From: Morinoia aosen
Taxonomy: Eukaryota; Arthropoda; Malacostraca; Amphipoda; Talitridae
Length of the DNA: 64,000 nucleotides
Direction of reading: 5' to 3'
Assembly: GCA_030386875.1 (NCBI GenBank)
Contig: CM059566.1
Location: 39,716,068 to 39,780,067 of the forward strand
Positions 1 through 12,640 of this stretch are shown here, piece after piece. The notes under the pieces are model-generated. The model saw only the letters and a program-made list of their open reading frames with translations, was not told the origin of the DNA and ran no database searches. Made by a program: the position numbers and the translations under genes. Numbering within the stretch: the stretch's first letter is position 1; each line of letters opens with the position of its first letter.

Positions 1-398
1 TGCGCGGTCGAGCGCCTGGTACTCGGAGCATCTGAGATCTTAAGCGCCGGTCTACGACTGCGATGGAGCACGTAATCAGGAGACACGGAAGTACCACCGA
101 CATCAAATTCCGCTTGTTACGCAACAACGTCGGAGTCTGCAACGATAACACGAGTCGCGAGTCCTGCACGGGCGAGCGCCTGGTACTCGGAGCATCTGAG
201 ATCTTAAGCGCCGGTCTACGACTGCGATGGAGCACGTAATCAGGAGACACGGAAGTACCACCGACATTAAATTCCGCTTGATACGCAACAACGTCGGAGT
301 CTGCAACGATAACACGAGTCGCGAGTCCTGCACGGACGAGCGCCTGGTACTCGGAGCATCTGAGATCTTGAGCGCCGGTATACGACTACGATGGAGCA
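1..398. repeat. 164-bp GC-rich tandem satellite, cut by the window edge
   Basis: A 164-bp unit begins at 12, 176 and 340 with GCGCCTGGTACTCGGAGCAT. The two complete units differ at about three positions. The third loses similarity after 398 (GATGGAGCA). The array runs off the left end, so its true size is unknown. It is clearly more GC-rich than the AT-rich DNA beyond it. Open frames across it are incidental. Confidence 0.9.
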
Positions 399-2335
399 GC
401 CGTGACAAGTGAGCCTGATGGCGGTTAATCTTCAAAAGTGACGGAAAGAAATGTAGGGTGGTGCCGGAAAATCACCGCCGAAGAGTTAAATGTGTATTAT
501 TGAGAAGTTTGGAAAGAGTGATCCACAGTTAAATTAGAGTGCAAAGTAGTTCACGGAATGCGGCATTCAAAGCGGCGCGCAATGTATAAATATGGATTTG
601 TGTTTCCTACTGTGGTGGTGTGCTCTTGGCAAGGAGGATGTGTTTCGGTCACAAAGCAAGAGTTAGAGGGTACGTGACCCGAAGCGTTTATTAAAATTTG
701 AACAACTTGTGGTAAGCAAAGTTCTTTGATTTTATATTGCATTATTCCAAATGTTTCGTGTTCATGCTAGCCCATTCACCGACTATGGTTCCTGATTTTA
801 TGCACAGTGCGGAAAGTTATTTTGCCGTAATCCTGTAATTGTTGTGCTAGCGTTCATTGTAACAAGGAGAGTAGATTTCTCGTTCTTTGTGTGGCTCATT
901 ACGTTGCTCATGTTAACGCGTTCATCTTGTGCTCATGTTGGCCCAGTCATGCCGCCACGAAGCGTGCGCAAAGCACGATTTATGGCAGTCATCGGCCTAG
1001 ACAGCCAAGGTGTGGTTTCCTCATTGTGTCGTGTGGGATTGCCATGTCGTTAAATTCATGCGCATGTTGCTATAACATTTCCCTGAGCTTTAATCATTGC
1101 ATTGAAATACTATGTGTGTCATATTCAAATCCACGTGTTTCCAAATAAATTCATGTAAATCTTCAATCCTTTTATTCTCTTTATTCTCAATGTCTGGTAT
1201 GCAGGTGTACGCAAGCATGAAGGACAATATTATAAAATGTGTAAGGGGGTTGGAATTCCCTCAGCGTATGGAAAGGGGGTCATAAACCCACCCCTATCTC
1301 TGTATCGGAACAACAACTTCAGTTCAAATCACTGTCCTAGACACAGTTCAAGGAAATTTGGTGCTAATTGCCAGATTCGTAGCTCCCGAGCATTCCCCTT
1401 TCTTGTGTGCTCCTTATCCACAGGACTTCTTATGCACAGGCCTCCCTCCTGCAAGAGCAATTTATAACTCGTTAATCCCTGATTGCCCTAGTTACGTTCC
1501 CTCAAAATATCTCAATTTTTACAGCACTGAATGCCATTAATTTCACTAATATTTATTTTAACAAAATATATATATATATTTTATTAAGAACCTGTGTTTC
1601 TCTTACCCGCCCAGAGACGTTGCAGCTAAATGTTACATTAAATTATTTCCACGCTGGTTGGATTTTACTTTAATTCCCTGAAAGTAAAAACGAGAAAATG
1701 TATGAATTTTGGATTACATTATAGCGTAGCCTTTAGTATAAATTTTCAATATATCCAATAACCACTTTTCATCATATCTTTGAACACGTTTGTTACAGCG
1801 AACACACCCGCGTTTTATTTCTTTTACTTCGCGCTCCGGCGTTGACTGCAGAACTACCTTTTGTTCCTCAGATGCCCCGCGTATTTTCTCGAGGTTTGTC
1901 CCCTCTCTCACATTCGACCTATAAGAATCTTCGGAACCTCGAAGCGCCCGCCTACCTCTTTTCTAATTGGTAGTACCACAGCTCGCCTTTATTTCTTTCT
2001 TAGCCTCATTGTTTCTCACGCTCAGCTCCTTCGAAACCGACCGTTGGTTTTCCGCCTCTCTCGGCTTAAGTGTCTAGATTTATGTTTGACCACAAGGCGA
2101 CTTTGTCTGCGCATGGGTAGGCATTTTTCCGAACGTCTAAAGTTTCCAAGGGCTCGCCCGAATGAAAAAATTGCTAACACCACAAAATAGACCCCTCCAG
2201 AAACAACACACAATGTAAACAGCCATCGTCCGAGCCCTTACATCTTATCGCTCCACCTAACATTGCTGAGCCCAAAAAAACATACATGTTGAAGCGACCC
2301 TCCTGTGCTGCTGGGATTTACTGAGATATTTATAA
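399..2335. other. Unannotated AT-rich stretch
   Basis: I see no gene, RNA or tandem array here. Only short frames without recognisable domains occur, and there is a small (TA)n tract near 1567-1578. Confidence 0.5.
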
Positions 2336-2490
2336 GTAAGCACAAAATTTATTACACACAATTAAAATTTTCCCTAAATCCTCATTCTTTAATTCACAAA
2401 ATTTGTTATTCCGTAAGCACAAAATTTATTACACACAATTAAAATTTTTCCCTAAATCCTCATTTTTTAATTCACAAAATTGGTTATTCT
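2336..2490. repeat. 77-bp direct tandem duplication
   Basis: Two adjacent copies start at 2336 and 2413 with GTAAGCACAAAATTTATTAC. They differ by a few substitutions and one extra T. The unit is AT-rich and noncoding. Confidence 0.85.
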
Positions 2491-2852
2491 TAGCAGATTC
2501 TCGACATACTCGTAGACAAAAAGAAGACCTGTCTAACTCTTAACTCGTGACCTAACATTTCCTTACTGAAGAGTGCTAATTCTCATAGATACAATAGTTG
2601 TACCCCCCGAGGAAAGCTATACTGAAATTAGGCCGAAAATGGTAATAGGGGCTCGTAAACGGGAAAAGTAAATGAAAACATGATATGCCTGAACAAGTAA
2701 ATAGTAATCGGTGACTCAAAACAGGATATCTCAACTAAAGAAAACTTGACCAAGTTAATTCGAGAATATAAAGGGTAAATTAAATAGATACTTTGGATTA
2801 TGTTCACTCCCGAAGGTGAAGTTGAAGTGGTTGGTATACGTGTCTCAATTGG

Positions 2853-3060
2853 TGCAGACAGGGCAACCTAAACAGACAGGTCAACCTAAACAAACAGGTG
2901 AACCTAAACAGACAGGTCAACCTAAACAGACAGGTGAACCTAAACAGACAGGTCAATGTAAACAAACACAACCCAAACACAAACGTAAACCCAAACACAC
3001 AGATCAGCCTGAACACACAGGTCAACCTAAACGGACAAGTTACCTAAACAAGCAGGTAAC
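2853..3060. repeat. 18-bp minisatellite
   Basis: About eleven units of the type GGTCAACCTAAACAGACA lie in tandem, degenerating toward 3060. Eighteen is a multiple of three, so a plus-strand frame reads a Thr-Gly-Gln-Pro-Lys-Gln hexapeptide repeat. That frame lacks a convincing ATG and flanking coding sequence, so I read this as noncoding. Confidence 0.85.
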
Positions 3061-3190
3061 TTTCTCTGCTAACTTTCTCAAAAGTAGTTCAGACAATGAA
3101 CAACTCGATCCTTGTCTAAACGTTGAAGTTTTGGCCACATAGTCGGTTTAAGGGCAGATCATCCTCTAGTTCATCAAGTGCCTATTTACT

Positions 3191-3610
3191 CCCTACAAAG
3201 GCAATAAAATCCCTACAAAGACAATAAAATCCCTACAAAGGCAATAAAATCCCTACAAAGGCAATAAAATCCCTACAAAGGCAATAAAATCCCTACAAAG
3301 GCAATAAAATCCCTACAAAGGCAATAAAATCCCTACAAAGGCAATAAAATCCCTACAAAGGCAATAAAATCCCTACAAAGGCAATAAAATCCCTAAAAAG
3401 GCAATAAAATCCCTACAAAGGCAATAAAATCCCTACAAAGGCAATAAAATCTCTACAAAGGCAATAAAATCTCCACAAAGGCAATAAAATCCCTACAAAG
3501 ACAATAAAATCCCTACAAAGACAATAAAATCCCTACAAAGGCAATAAAATCCCTACAAAGGCAATAAAATCTCTACAAAGGCAATAAAATCCCTACAAAG
3601 GCAATAAAAT
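3191..3610. repeat. 20-bp minisatellite with AATAAA in every unit
   Basis: Twenty-one copies of CCCTACAAAGGCAATAAAAT lie head to tail in exact 20-bp register with a handful of point variants. Each unit contains the polyadenylation hexamer AATAAA on the plus strand. Confidence 0.95.
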
Positions 3611-4102
3611 GCCTCGGTCGTGATCAACGCGCAAATCATAGCACACCACGAACGTTGTAAAGAAAATTGTAAAATGCGTCTTACAAAGAAAATGATCAGC
3701 TCATGCCGTTCTTTAAGTCAACTCCTTCGTAAAAAAGGAACTCAGGCATGGTGTGTAAATTTAAATTCATTCTTCCTGGTCCTCATGCAAATTTTATGCA
3801 ATTTGAGTTTCGCAGCGTAACTTTTCGAGGCTCACCATGACTACTGAATGCATTTCTAACATGAAAGCCTTCGCCTTATTTAGCCGTTCCGCGAACTGGC
3901 TTTGGGTCTCTTGAATTCAATACGGCATTTAATTTCCACGAATTTCACGAGAGGCAGGCACATCCTAGAGCTTCTCATGGGACTGCCTTTAATTATACTT
4001 GATGTCACTCACGAGAGGGTCTTCTTTTGAGCCGCTTCCCGCTCCCAATGTTCCGGCCCTGGTGCGCTGAATTTTGTAGTAACCAGTGACATGTTACTTA
4101 CT
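3611..4102. other. Unannotated spacer between arrays
   Basis: Unique-looking sequence between the 20-bp and 42-bp arrays. Short frames are present but nothing recognisable. Confidence 0.4.
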
Positions 4103-4488
4103 GATGACGCAACAGCTAATACAATATCGTTCGCTGAGTTAGAAGATGGTACATAAGTACACAAAATATCATTCTCTGAGTTAGAAGAATTCGCAACGAC
4201 TTACAAAATATCGTTCTCTGGGTTAAAAGATGACACTAGAAGATGACGCAACGGCTAATAAAATATCGTTCACTGAGTTAGAAGATGACGCAACGGCTAC
4301 TAAAATATCGTTCACTGAGTTAGAAGATGACGCAACGGTTTATAAAATATCGTTCGCTGAGGGAGAAGAGAACACAACAGCTAGAAAAATATCCCCGGAG
4401 TCCGATGATAATACAGTGGCCAATAAAATATCGTCCATTAAATAAAATGATGACGCATCGGATCGTGAAATATCGTTCACTGAGATCC
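4103..4488. repeat. Degenerate 42-bp tandem repeat
   Basis: About nine diverged units share GATGACGCAACGGCTAATAA followed by AATATCGTTCACTGAGTTAG. A plus-strand frame from an ATG at 4230 translates three to four units as a 14-residue repeat rich in Asp/Glu. The frame breaks at both ends of the better-conserved units, so coding is unlikely. Confidence 0.8.
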
Positions 4489-6393
4489 AGGTAACGACTC
4501 AACGGGAATAAACTATTGGTATCTGAGAGCCTGTTGATGACACAACGGCACATAAAATGTCGTGCACACTCAACTAGATCCTGCAGGTATGGAAAATTTC
4601 AACGGCATGTGCAATTACTCACGCACATTGCGAGATGGGGCGAAGCGACATAGTTCCGCTTCACATGAAGGCCTGAGATGCGAAGAACTTCATTCTTGAT
4701 TCAATAAAAGTTGAAGCAGTCGCTTCCGCTCTAAATTTCCGTCGGACGATATCAAACGACGAGAAAAGAACAAAACGAAACCTTGCACGCGAGTCTTTTA
4801 GAGAATTTCGACGGAACGTGGAGGGACGCTGGCGGAATTTTATCTTTGTTCTCTATCGAAAAAATACAGAATCAAAGTGCGCTTGAATTCAAAACGCATT
4901 GCTATAATGGCACATTCAGGGCCGGTGATTGAGAACGCGCATGTAATACTGGTAAGTGAGGCACACACACCGGATAAAACTGTTCAAAATGGTTGGTGTT
5001 TTAACGTGGAAAAGCACTACTGAGCTACTAACAGTTTAGCACTGATTAACATCTTTCTCTGTTTAATAAACGGGAAATTTGCATGGGATGTCTCGAAACT
5101 GTTGACCCGGAGTACGAACATTACTTCATGCAAGAATAGCGGTAATTTTGCTAAAATTATAGCGTTGAAAGTGAAATATTTGGAGTTGCACAATAATTCC
5201 CACTGGTAAAAATACTCCACTATGTGAATCTATGTCAAATGGTAAAATAAGTGGAATTGTAAAATAAAAGTTATTATTAAAATGAGCGTAAGTTTGCGAA
5301 AAATTATCATCATAAAATAATGTGCAGCTGTAAAATAACTGTCAGTCGTAAAGCCGACACTACATACGCGTAACGTAGCACTGTTCATGCTCGGGCAACT
5401 TTAACCGCCTAAAGTTTTAATTGGAATCAAAGACTGCCACTCCAATCGCTTGAGCATGATTGTCATCAAAACAGTCCTGCAACCGATTGAAAGTCAAGTT
5501 CCTTTTGAGAATAGTGGGCAAAAAAAAAAAAATAGTGGGCGGAGTCCCAATGGATCTTTTTAAGCACCAAAAAATTCGACAATAAAGATCCAACGCAACG
5601 ATTAAGATGACGCATTAAATTCGATCCATTGAACTCACTGCAAAGTAAAACGAACTCATGACGCGTGGAACCTGCTCATTTTACTCACTGTACAGCATCA
5701 CACTCTCGTGATTCACTGAACTTGATTCACTGCTCTCATAATAGATTGCCCCGACGTGTGAAATGCGAAAATAGCACGACTGAAGAGTACCTTGGTGAGC
5801 GAAATATGGTCCACTCACCGTTGAGTTACATGATCACTAAGCATTCTAAATTAGGTCCATTTCGCTTATAGAATGCAGAATTTGATCTAGTAACACATGA
5901 AAGTACCGACTCGCACGCCCCCAAGCTACAATCTCACCTAAAATTGAACGATGATGGCACCTTGAAAAGACTCCGCACGGCGAGCAGTGGCAGTAAATCA
6001 TCATTTGTGGTGCCAAGCTCTAGTGTCCCTCCCGCGAAAATGATTCAAACCATTTCCGGCTCCGCAGAAATGGATCACGGGATCAACTTCGGCCTCACGA
6101 ACAAGGGACTTTGACAACAAAGAAGCGAAGGTGGCGTATTGGAAGCCGTCGCTCCGATCTCAAATGGCGCTCCGGAGGCACGTTCCATCGCAGCCGCACT
6201 GGCGCTCCTCAGCTTGAATTTTGGCAACGGGAGCGAAACTTCAACATCTTCACGGGCTCTTTAGTTTCACGCTGGTTAAGAAACGACAATAATTCTTCCA
6301 TGGGAAATTCAACACTTTTGCGGGCTCATTCGTTTCATGCTAGATTAGAAATGGTATTGATTCTCTAATGGGAAATTCTTTGTCGATTCATAT
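4489..6393. other. Unannotated stretch
   Basis: Mixed AT-rich and moderately GC-rich sequence without recognisable coding or RNA features, apart from the poly(A) duplication at 5510-5540, listed separately. Confidence 0.45.
5510..5540 (+). repeat. Poly(A) tract flanked by 10-bp direct repeats
   Basis: AATAGTGGGC occurs at 5510-5519 and again at 5531-5540, with an A run at 5520-5532 between them. Target duplications around an A tail are the mark of target-primed retroposition, so this may be a severely truncated insertion. Replication slippage is an alternative. Confidence 0.45.
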
Positions 6394-6537
6394 CGTTCTT
6401 TCTTTAACTTTCTTAGTTACAAACTGTTTCAATTTTCTCTCCTTGGGTTCTTAGTAGCGCCACGGAAATTATTTTCAAGATTGTTATCGTTCTTTCTTTC
6501 AACTTCGTTAGTTACAAACTGTTTAAATTTTCTCTTC
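6394..6537. repeat. 94-bp imperfect direct duplication
   Basis: CGTTCTTTCTTT followed by TTAGTTACAAACTGTTT occurs at 6394 and again at 6488. The sequence between the conserved blocks has diverged. Confidence 0.6.
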
Positions 6538-8022
6538 GTAGTTCCATCGTGAAAATTGGAAGAAGGTCAAATAAAAATGTTTTTAGCACGAATTCTTATG
6601 TATAGATAAGATGCATTCATTGTGAGTGCTGAAAACACGAGTTCGAAGACAATTCAGAAACAATGCATTATTTTGTACCCGAATAACGTCCGATAAGATG
6701 GACAGTTTATCCTTTGCGTAACCTTAACTTCCAACAGCACGTGTAGGAAAAACTCAAAATTTGACGTTCGCAGCTCCATGTTTCCCATTTGAGGCACGGA
6801 AATATATCTCGTTTGCAAGGAAGGCATTTTGTGTGCTAATGGTATTCAAAAAAGCCGTCGGTGCAGAATATTCAGAGAGCGTTTGAGAAGGCATTCGCTC
6901 AAAAATGCATCGATTTCAATGTAGATTTGGACATGGCGCAAAAACCTCGAAGAGAAACGCGGTTTGTTGAAGATAAAAGGATTCGGATGACCAGCTCGAT
7001 CTAGTGCTGCGGCGCTCTGAAAAGCTGCAGAAATTCTTCGTGAACTCAATTTCGCTATGAGTTCCGCATGATAAAATGTGGGTTATTTTGCCGAAAAATA
7101 ATCTTGTTTAGTGCTAACTGCCTGGAATTGCCTTAATAAAATTATCAAGTTTGGGTACTTTAAAAATAAATTTAAAGCATAAAGAAAACTCGGTATCTCA
7201 GTTCTTCCCGAGTTGACAGGTACTATAAGTGATCGTCATGGTAAAATTTATTTTTCAATGGCCCTAAAATGAAATGTTTTGACGAAAAAGGCAATTAGTC
7301 AACATGGTCCATGCTACATCACACACATCCCAAGAAGAAATACTTTTTGAAATACCTTGGAAGAAACCCGAGGTAACTTCTTCAAAAATACCTTCAAAGT
7401 AACTCAAAAAAATAAGAGCGTGAATCCAAATACGACAATAAGCAAAATTTATTTCCAGGAAATATTTTGGAAGGAAAATTAAGCTCGCACTGCATGTAGA
7501 ATCCCATCTTATTTTCAAAATAAAGGCAAAATACGCTGGCATGGTCAATGAGCTGCTCAATCTGTGCTCTCATGTTAGCTTGTTTCTATAATGAACATGA
7601 AAAGGAGAACCAATGCAAAAGGGTACATTCTTTTAATTGCCATTGTTAAGAATGTTTTCTTTTACATTGGTACATCTTTTCATATTACGCATAAAATTTT
7701 CCAAAAATCGCTTTATGAATAAATTCTATTTCTATGGTTACTAGCGCATCTGCGAGCTCTGAAAACGCTAGGTACTACAGTGGTGCAAGAAAGAAATTCG
7801 GCGAGGCTGATATTTTCATAAAATTGTGAGTTACACTAAAGTTTGGCTAGCTAACCATAATGTGTTACATACCTTCTGAATCAGCGTTATTTCTTCATTC
7901 TAAAGCGAAAATTTGCGAGCCTGAAACGAAACTCTGCAGTTTAGAATTAGACGTTAATCCCGAAAAGTTTTCCGCAATTCAGATCATAAACTTCTTTTAA
8001 GTCCTGACAAATTTTCGCCAAC
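6538..8022. other. Unannotated AT-rich stretch
   Basis: No gene, RNA or repeat array recognised. The right part may hold the 5' flank of the Tc1 element whose transposase remnant starts near 8023, but I found no convincing terminal inverted repeat by eye. Confidence 0.4.
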
Positions 8023-8983
8023 ATGTTTAACGTTATGTTCAAAGGTAAAAATTTGTTTAGGATTCCCTGTCTTTCTCTTAGTGATTATGAGGAGCTTATT
8101 AAACTCCATAATGATGGATTGTTCAGCCAGAAATTGGCAGGATACTCAAATGTGATGAAAAAACTGCTGTTGACTGTGGTAGGGCATCGAATAACCAACA
8201 GCGTTCGAGACAGTCCAAAATCTGTCAGCTCAAGAATGACTTCTTACAGTGAAGATCGCACCATAGAGATTCACCGCCTCAGAAGCAGATTTGGAACTGG
8301 TTCTTAAGTTCAAAAATAGTGTGGCCTTATTTTTTGAAAAATGTTCTGTTCCAGCAATTAAGAATATATCGAATGAATTCAAGTCTAACAGTTGCACAAC
8401 AAGACGCAAACTGATGACATCGGTCAAGAACAGAAAGCATCGAGTGGAATTCGTCAGAAGTCTGAAAATTTTAATGCCTCGTACTGACAGAGGGGCTTTT
8501 AGTGATAAAAGCGAATCAAATGGGATGGGCAACGATAGCAGGTAATATGTTCGACGAATTAGAGGTGAACAATTTCATCCCAGGTGTACAGTCCCAACAT
8601 TTCAAGGTGGTGGAGGTTCTGTCATGGTATGGGGAGTCATCAGTGTTCATGGTCCAGGGCTTCTCGTTTGATTGAAAGGTCGAATTAATTCAACGAAATT
8701 CATTGACATGTTAGCTGAGCATTTTGTGCCCTATTATGATGATAACATGGAAGAAAGTCCCACCCTTATGCAGTATAATGCTCTCATACACACAGCTGGT
8801 AATATCAAAAGGTTCATCCGTGAGCATAGCGTTTCACATTTTGATTGGCTTACCCTATCACCAGACCTTAATCTATTCGAGAACGTGTGGCACCATATTA
8901 AGCTACAGTTAAAAAAATACACCACGAATAATCTTGATGAACTTGGCCCTAAAATAAAAGTGGGAACCATAACACCAAAATGA
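8023..8983 (+). pseudogene. Decayed Tc1-type (Tc1/mariner) transposase
   Basis: The protein would be the DDE transposase of a cut-and-paste DNA transposon. The first part (about 8080-8290) reads as a paired-like helix-turn-helix (LSLSDYEELIKLHNDGLFSQ...). After a frame change around 8291-8307 the catalytic part continues: FSDKS holding the first Asp (codon at 8504), GGGGSVMVWG (8606-8635), then MQYNALIHTA and SPDLNLFENVW. The second catalytic Asp is replaced by Tyr (8774-8776); the Glu codon at 8879 follows after 34 intervening residues, the DD34E spacing of Tc1. Lesions seen: one frameshift, TAA at 8543, TGA at 8669 and the Asp-to-Tyr change. The span of about 320 codons is close to a full Tc1 transposase, so the copy decayed in place rather than being heavily deleted. 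Confidence 0.85.
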
Positions 8984-9203
8984 GAATTTGACTAAATCAG
9001 TAACACACAAATCATTTGGTCAAAAACTATGCCTACCTTATAACATCATAACAAGAACAAAACTCAATAATATGTACACCACAAAACAAAACATGTATTG
9101 TAACACAGAAAAATGAAAATGATCACAACTCAAATAACTGAAAACAGAAAATGCATAGAACACAAAAAGAAGAGGATCCATGGAAATAAAAACCTTCTTC
9201 ACT

Positions 9204-9545
9204 ATAATAAGAAGACTTGGAATCGTTGCAATTACAGACACTGCATGCACCCCCCCGACAGGAGTTGAAATTTCTAAATAATACCTTAAAAACACATTAT
9301 TATAAAAGGACTTCAAATCATCTACAATCTTACAATTACAGCCACTGGATAAAACACCACACCAGGAATAGAACTCACAAATAATCACACCAGGAGCCCA
9401 TTATTATAATAAAAAGACTTCAAATCGTCTACAATCTTACAATTACAGCCACTGGATAAAACACCAAAACAGGAACAGAACTCACAAATGATAACATAAA
9501 CCCATTATCATAATAAGAAGATTTGGAATCGGTCCCACTGCATGT
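9204..9545. repeat. About 107-bp tandem repeat, three degenerate copies
   Basis: ACTTCAAATC followed by TCTACAATCTTACAATTACA occurs at 9310 and 9417 (period 107). Related but more diverged segments lie at about 9209 and 9517. The array is AT-rich and noncoding. Confidence 0.7.
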
Positions 9546-11334
9546 TAAACCGAGTCGGTCATGCCAGCATGACACCGCTGCCACCAAAGCCTTTTGAATG
9601 AGAGTCTAAATGGCGGTAGTGGACGGCCGTATTCTCGCCCGCAGTTATTGCTATTGTGACAGAAAATACCGCGGCGCTTTACACGCGTATCACACCTACT
9701 ACCACCGCCGCCAATGGCAGCGCAAGAATTTCGGTTTTGTAATTTTGGATAAGTAGAATGCCCGAGGTCGTGGCTAGAGGAGGATAGTTTGCTTTGATTT
9801 TGTAAGAGCTTCTTGTCTTGAATAAAGTCTACAAATAATGGAAACGTGTACACCTGTAGAAGAACCAAAGGCATTGAATGCTGCTTGGTGAACTGTGAGT
9901 GACTAACTTCCATGCTATGAAAATTGGCATCCCGTGAATAGCTCAAATTTCATGCATTGCTGAGCAGATAAGCGAATGCAGATGGATATTTTTTATTAAG
10001 ACAAATTTATGAATATTTTCTGAGAGTATAATTGGCGAGGTTTTCTTTTAATGAGGTGTAATGGAGCAAGAAATGTTCATTTTCATACAACGGCTATTTC
10101 TATTTGTGGTAAAAAAAATTGTTATTTTTTCAATAATGACGAACAGAACGTACAATTATTTGACCTGCACATTAAAATTACAGGTCCGTTACAGGCAATG
10201 TTTCAGGAGGAGAACGCGTAGAAAAACACAATGCAAAAGTGCACCACATCTGAACTACCCTAATTTTACAGCATTCTAAGTTGAACTTCATTTTTACAAA
10301 CACCACGTCGCTTTTGCGCATAAAAATGCTCAGAATCTATCACAATACGCTGAATCACAAGCAAAGCACGAACCCTATGGAAATAGAAGTATTTACACAA
10401 TGTCAAAAACGAAACGTAAAGACACGAACATGAACCCTATGAAAATAAAAGTATTCACAGTGTCGAAAACAAACAAAACGTGAGGGCAGAGCTCGGATCG
10501 GCCTTCAAACACACCCCCATCGAGCACTCACAGAAGGATTAGAACTAAACTAAGCGAAGACTTAAAATACATAAGCTATTGAGCGCCGTGTCTCACACAG
10601 AGCAGAACGCGCTACTGGACGAGAAAAGAAAGCGGGAGAGAATTGCTGCGACGGTGGGGACTGCAAAAAGCATTGAAGTGGAGGGAATGGAAGATAAACA
10701 ACTGAATAAAGAACGGAAAATGAAAGAAAATAGATGGTGAAAAGATGAAGTGGCTCGATTTAAAAACAAGTGAGGCATTTTGAGAACAGGAACTTGAAGT
10801 ACGAGAGAGTGAAGTGAACTGCGAGGAAGTTGAAAGCGATTCAACTGGATGCAAAGAGGGCGATGAAATGGTAAAATTACGCCAGCTCTTGATACGATGG
10901 AAAAACAGAGTAGCCAAAAATAAATTTGAAAGTGCCAATAACATCTCATGCGGAGAAAACAACACAGGAACAACAGATTACGTTCTGTAAGTTCAGGAGA
11001 CGGAAACCAGCATATTCGCAACACGAAGTCATCCAAAGCTGCACAAAACAAGCGCGGCAATAAACGCGCAAAAAACAGAAGGAGACCGACACATGCATCA
11101 GGAAGAACACTCCGTCACAAGAAATACTTGAGATGATGCGCATCGCGTCCATAAATTCTGCAGGGCATGCAGATGAGCTAAAGGACGCGTCTCAGATGGT
11201 AAAGATTACCGGAAAGACACGGCACTTGCAGAGCGCCTCGGCTGCGATCTGCATGGATCAGGGCGCTCGTGCCACACTCCCTCTTGTGCTGGAATAATGG
11301 GATGATCACATGCTTAGTTGCTCGCTTCTATTGC
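9546..11334. other. Unannotated stretch with a GC-rich patch and a purine-rich tract
   Basis: A GC-rich patch at about 9550-9740 holds a 48-codon plus-strand frame from ATG at 9610 to TAG at 9754, and a longer minus-strand frame. Neither shows a domain I recognise. Around 10370-10460 a 64-bp segment is imperfectly duplicated (GAACCCTATG...). About 10600-11140 is purine-rich on the plus strand, which opens long but compositionally biased frames on both strands. I call no gene here. Confidence 0.4.
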
Positions 11335-11530
11335 CTAGGAGGAGTAAGCACTGGCGGATCCTTGGGCTGTGCTCAATGAATTTGATGTCACAATAAGTTT
11401 AACGATCCAATAGGTTTCGTTGCGCAGTAAGTTCAGTAGTGGAATAAGTTTGACAGCTAAAAATGTTTGGCAGTACAATTTGCAATTTGACAGCTCAATA
11501 TACCTGACAGTGCAATAAGTTCGGCAATTC
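11335..11530. repeat. Very degenerate short tandem repeat
   Basis: Loosely repeated words of the type CAATAAGTTTGACAG recur about every 25-30 bp. The units are too diverged to give a firm period. Confidence 0.4.
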
Positions 11531-11600
11531 AACTGCTTTGGTATAAGTCACAACTACCTTCATGAATTAATAATATCGACGATGCCTGAACAGCTGTACA

Positions 11601-11690
11601 TTAGATTAAATAAGTTCGGAACACTCTACCCACAACTTGGCAACAAGAATGTTCCAAAGAAGAGAAGGATGGAGGTACCATTTACGAGTA
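11601..11690 (+). repeat. Dispersed repeat family, member 1
   Basis: TTAGATTAAATAAGTT is followed by CAACAAGAATGTTCCAAAGA, then an AGAG-rich stretch and CCATTTA. The same order of blocks recurs at 21355, 40683 and 63757. Class unknown. Confidence 0.5.
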
Positions 11691-12404
11691 GTTAAGGAAA
11701 TGCGGCCTTTACGCACAAGGTGTTTTGCCACACAAGATCACCTGCGCATCGAAACGGTGAGTGAGGAATGAAGTGCATGAAAAATGGTGAAATTTGAAGA
11801 TAAAAGCAATATAGGTATTGAAAAATGAGAATGTGAACCAGGCCCACCCAACTCTCAGCTCATATCATATCGTCAGTATAGAAATATGCAACAATCTGCT
11901 CAACGTTTCAAAAATTTGCATATCTATGTCAAAATGTCCGTTTTTCTTTGTCCTGGTTGGTTAACAAACAATCAAAATTTGCGGGGGCCAAATTGGAACT
12001 CGAAGGCGAAAAAATACTTTCAGGTCTCTCAGTTTGAGTTAATTGCTACAGGACGGCAACTTCCAGCTATAACGTTGCAACGTTGCACATTAATCCTTAG
12101 CAATGAAATAATTACATCTTCATTCTTTTCCAACTTTTAAACTTTACGAAATATTCAAGTTCATCACGTGTTTAATGAAAAATATATTCACTCAACATTT
12201 TTTTTAATGACAGTGTGTGACAATTTTGACTCTGTATTGACGATTTTTAACGATCGACAGTGCTTTAATAAAAAATAAACAATTTCTTCATAATTTAACA
12301 TGCGATGAGCTTGAACATCATCATTCCAGTGAATGAGCTATAATTTTCATGGATAAATGGTCATCGACGCTCAGTTAAATTGGTTTCGATCTTCATAAAT
12401 GGTG
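11691..12404. other. Unannotated AT-rich stretch
   Basis: No recognisable feature. Confidence 0.4.
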
Positions 12405-12640
12405 AGCGACATTCTATTTATTGGCTTTGATTTCCTTTAATAGAGAACAACATTTCATAAAATTGGCTTTGATTTCCAACTCTGATTTCCCTAAATAGTA
12501 ATCAACATTCCATTAAATTAGCTTTGATTTCCCTAAAGAAAGAACAACATTCCATTAAATTAGCTTTGATTTCCCTAAAGAAAGAACAACATTCCATTAA
12601 ATTAGCTTTGATTTTCAACTTTTATTTCCCTAAATAGTGA
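12405..12640. repeat. 42-bp tandem repeat with degenerate edges
   Basis: The best units share ATTAGCTTTGATTTCCCTAA followed by AGAAAGAACAACATTCC at 42-bp spacing. The outer units on both sides are diverged and of variable length. Confidence 0.7.

Noticed and set aside
10593-11060. Long Phe/Ser/Cys-rich minus-strand frames
   Set aside because: Caused by the purine-rich plus strand; no ATG context or domain worth calling.
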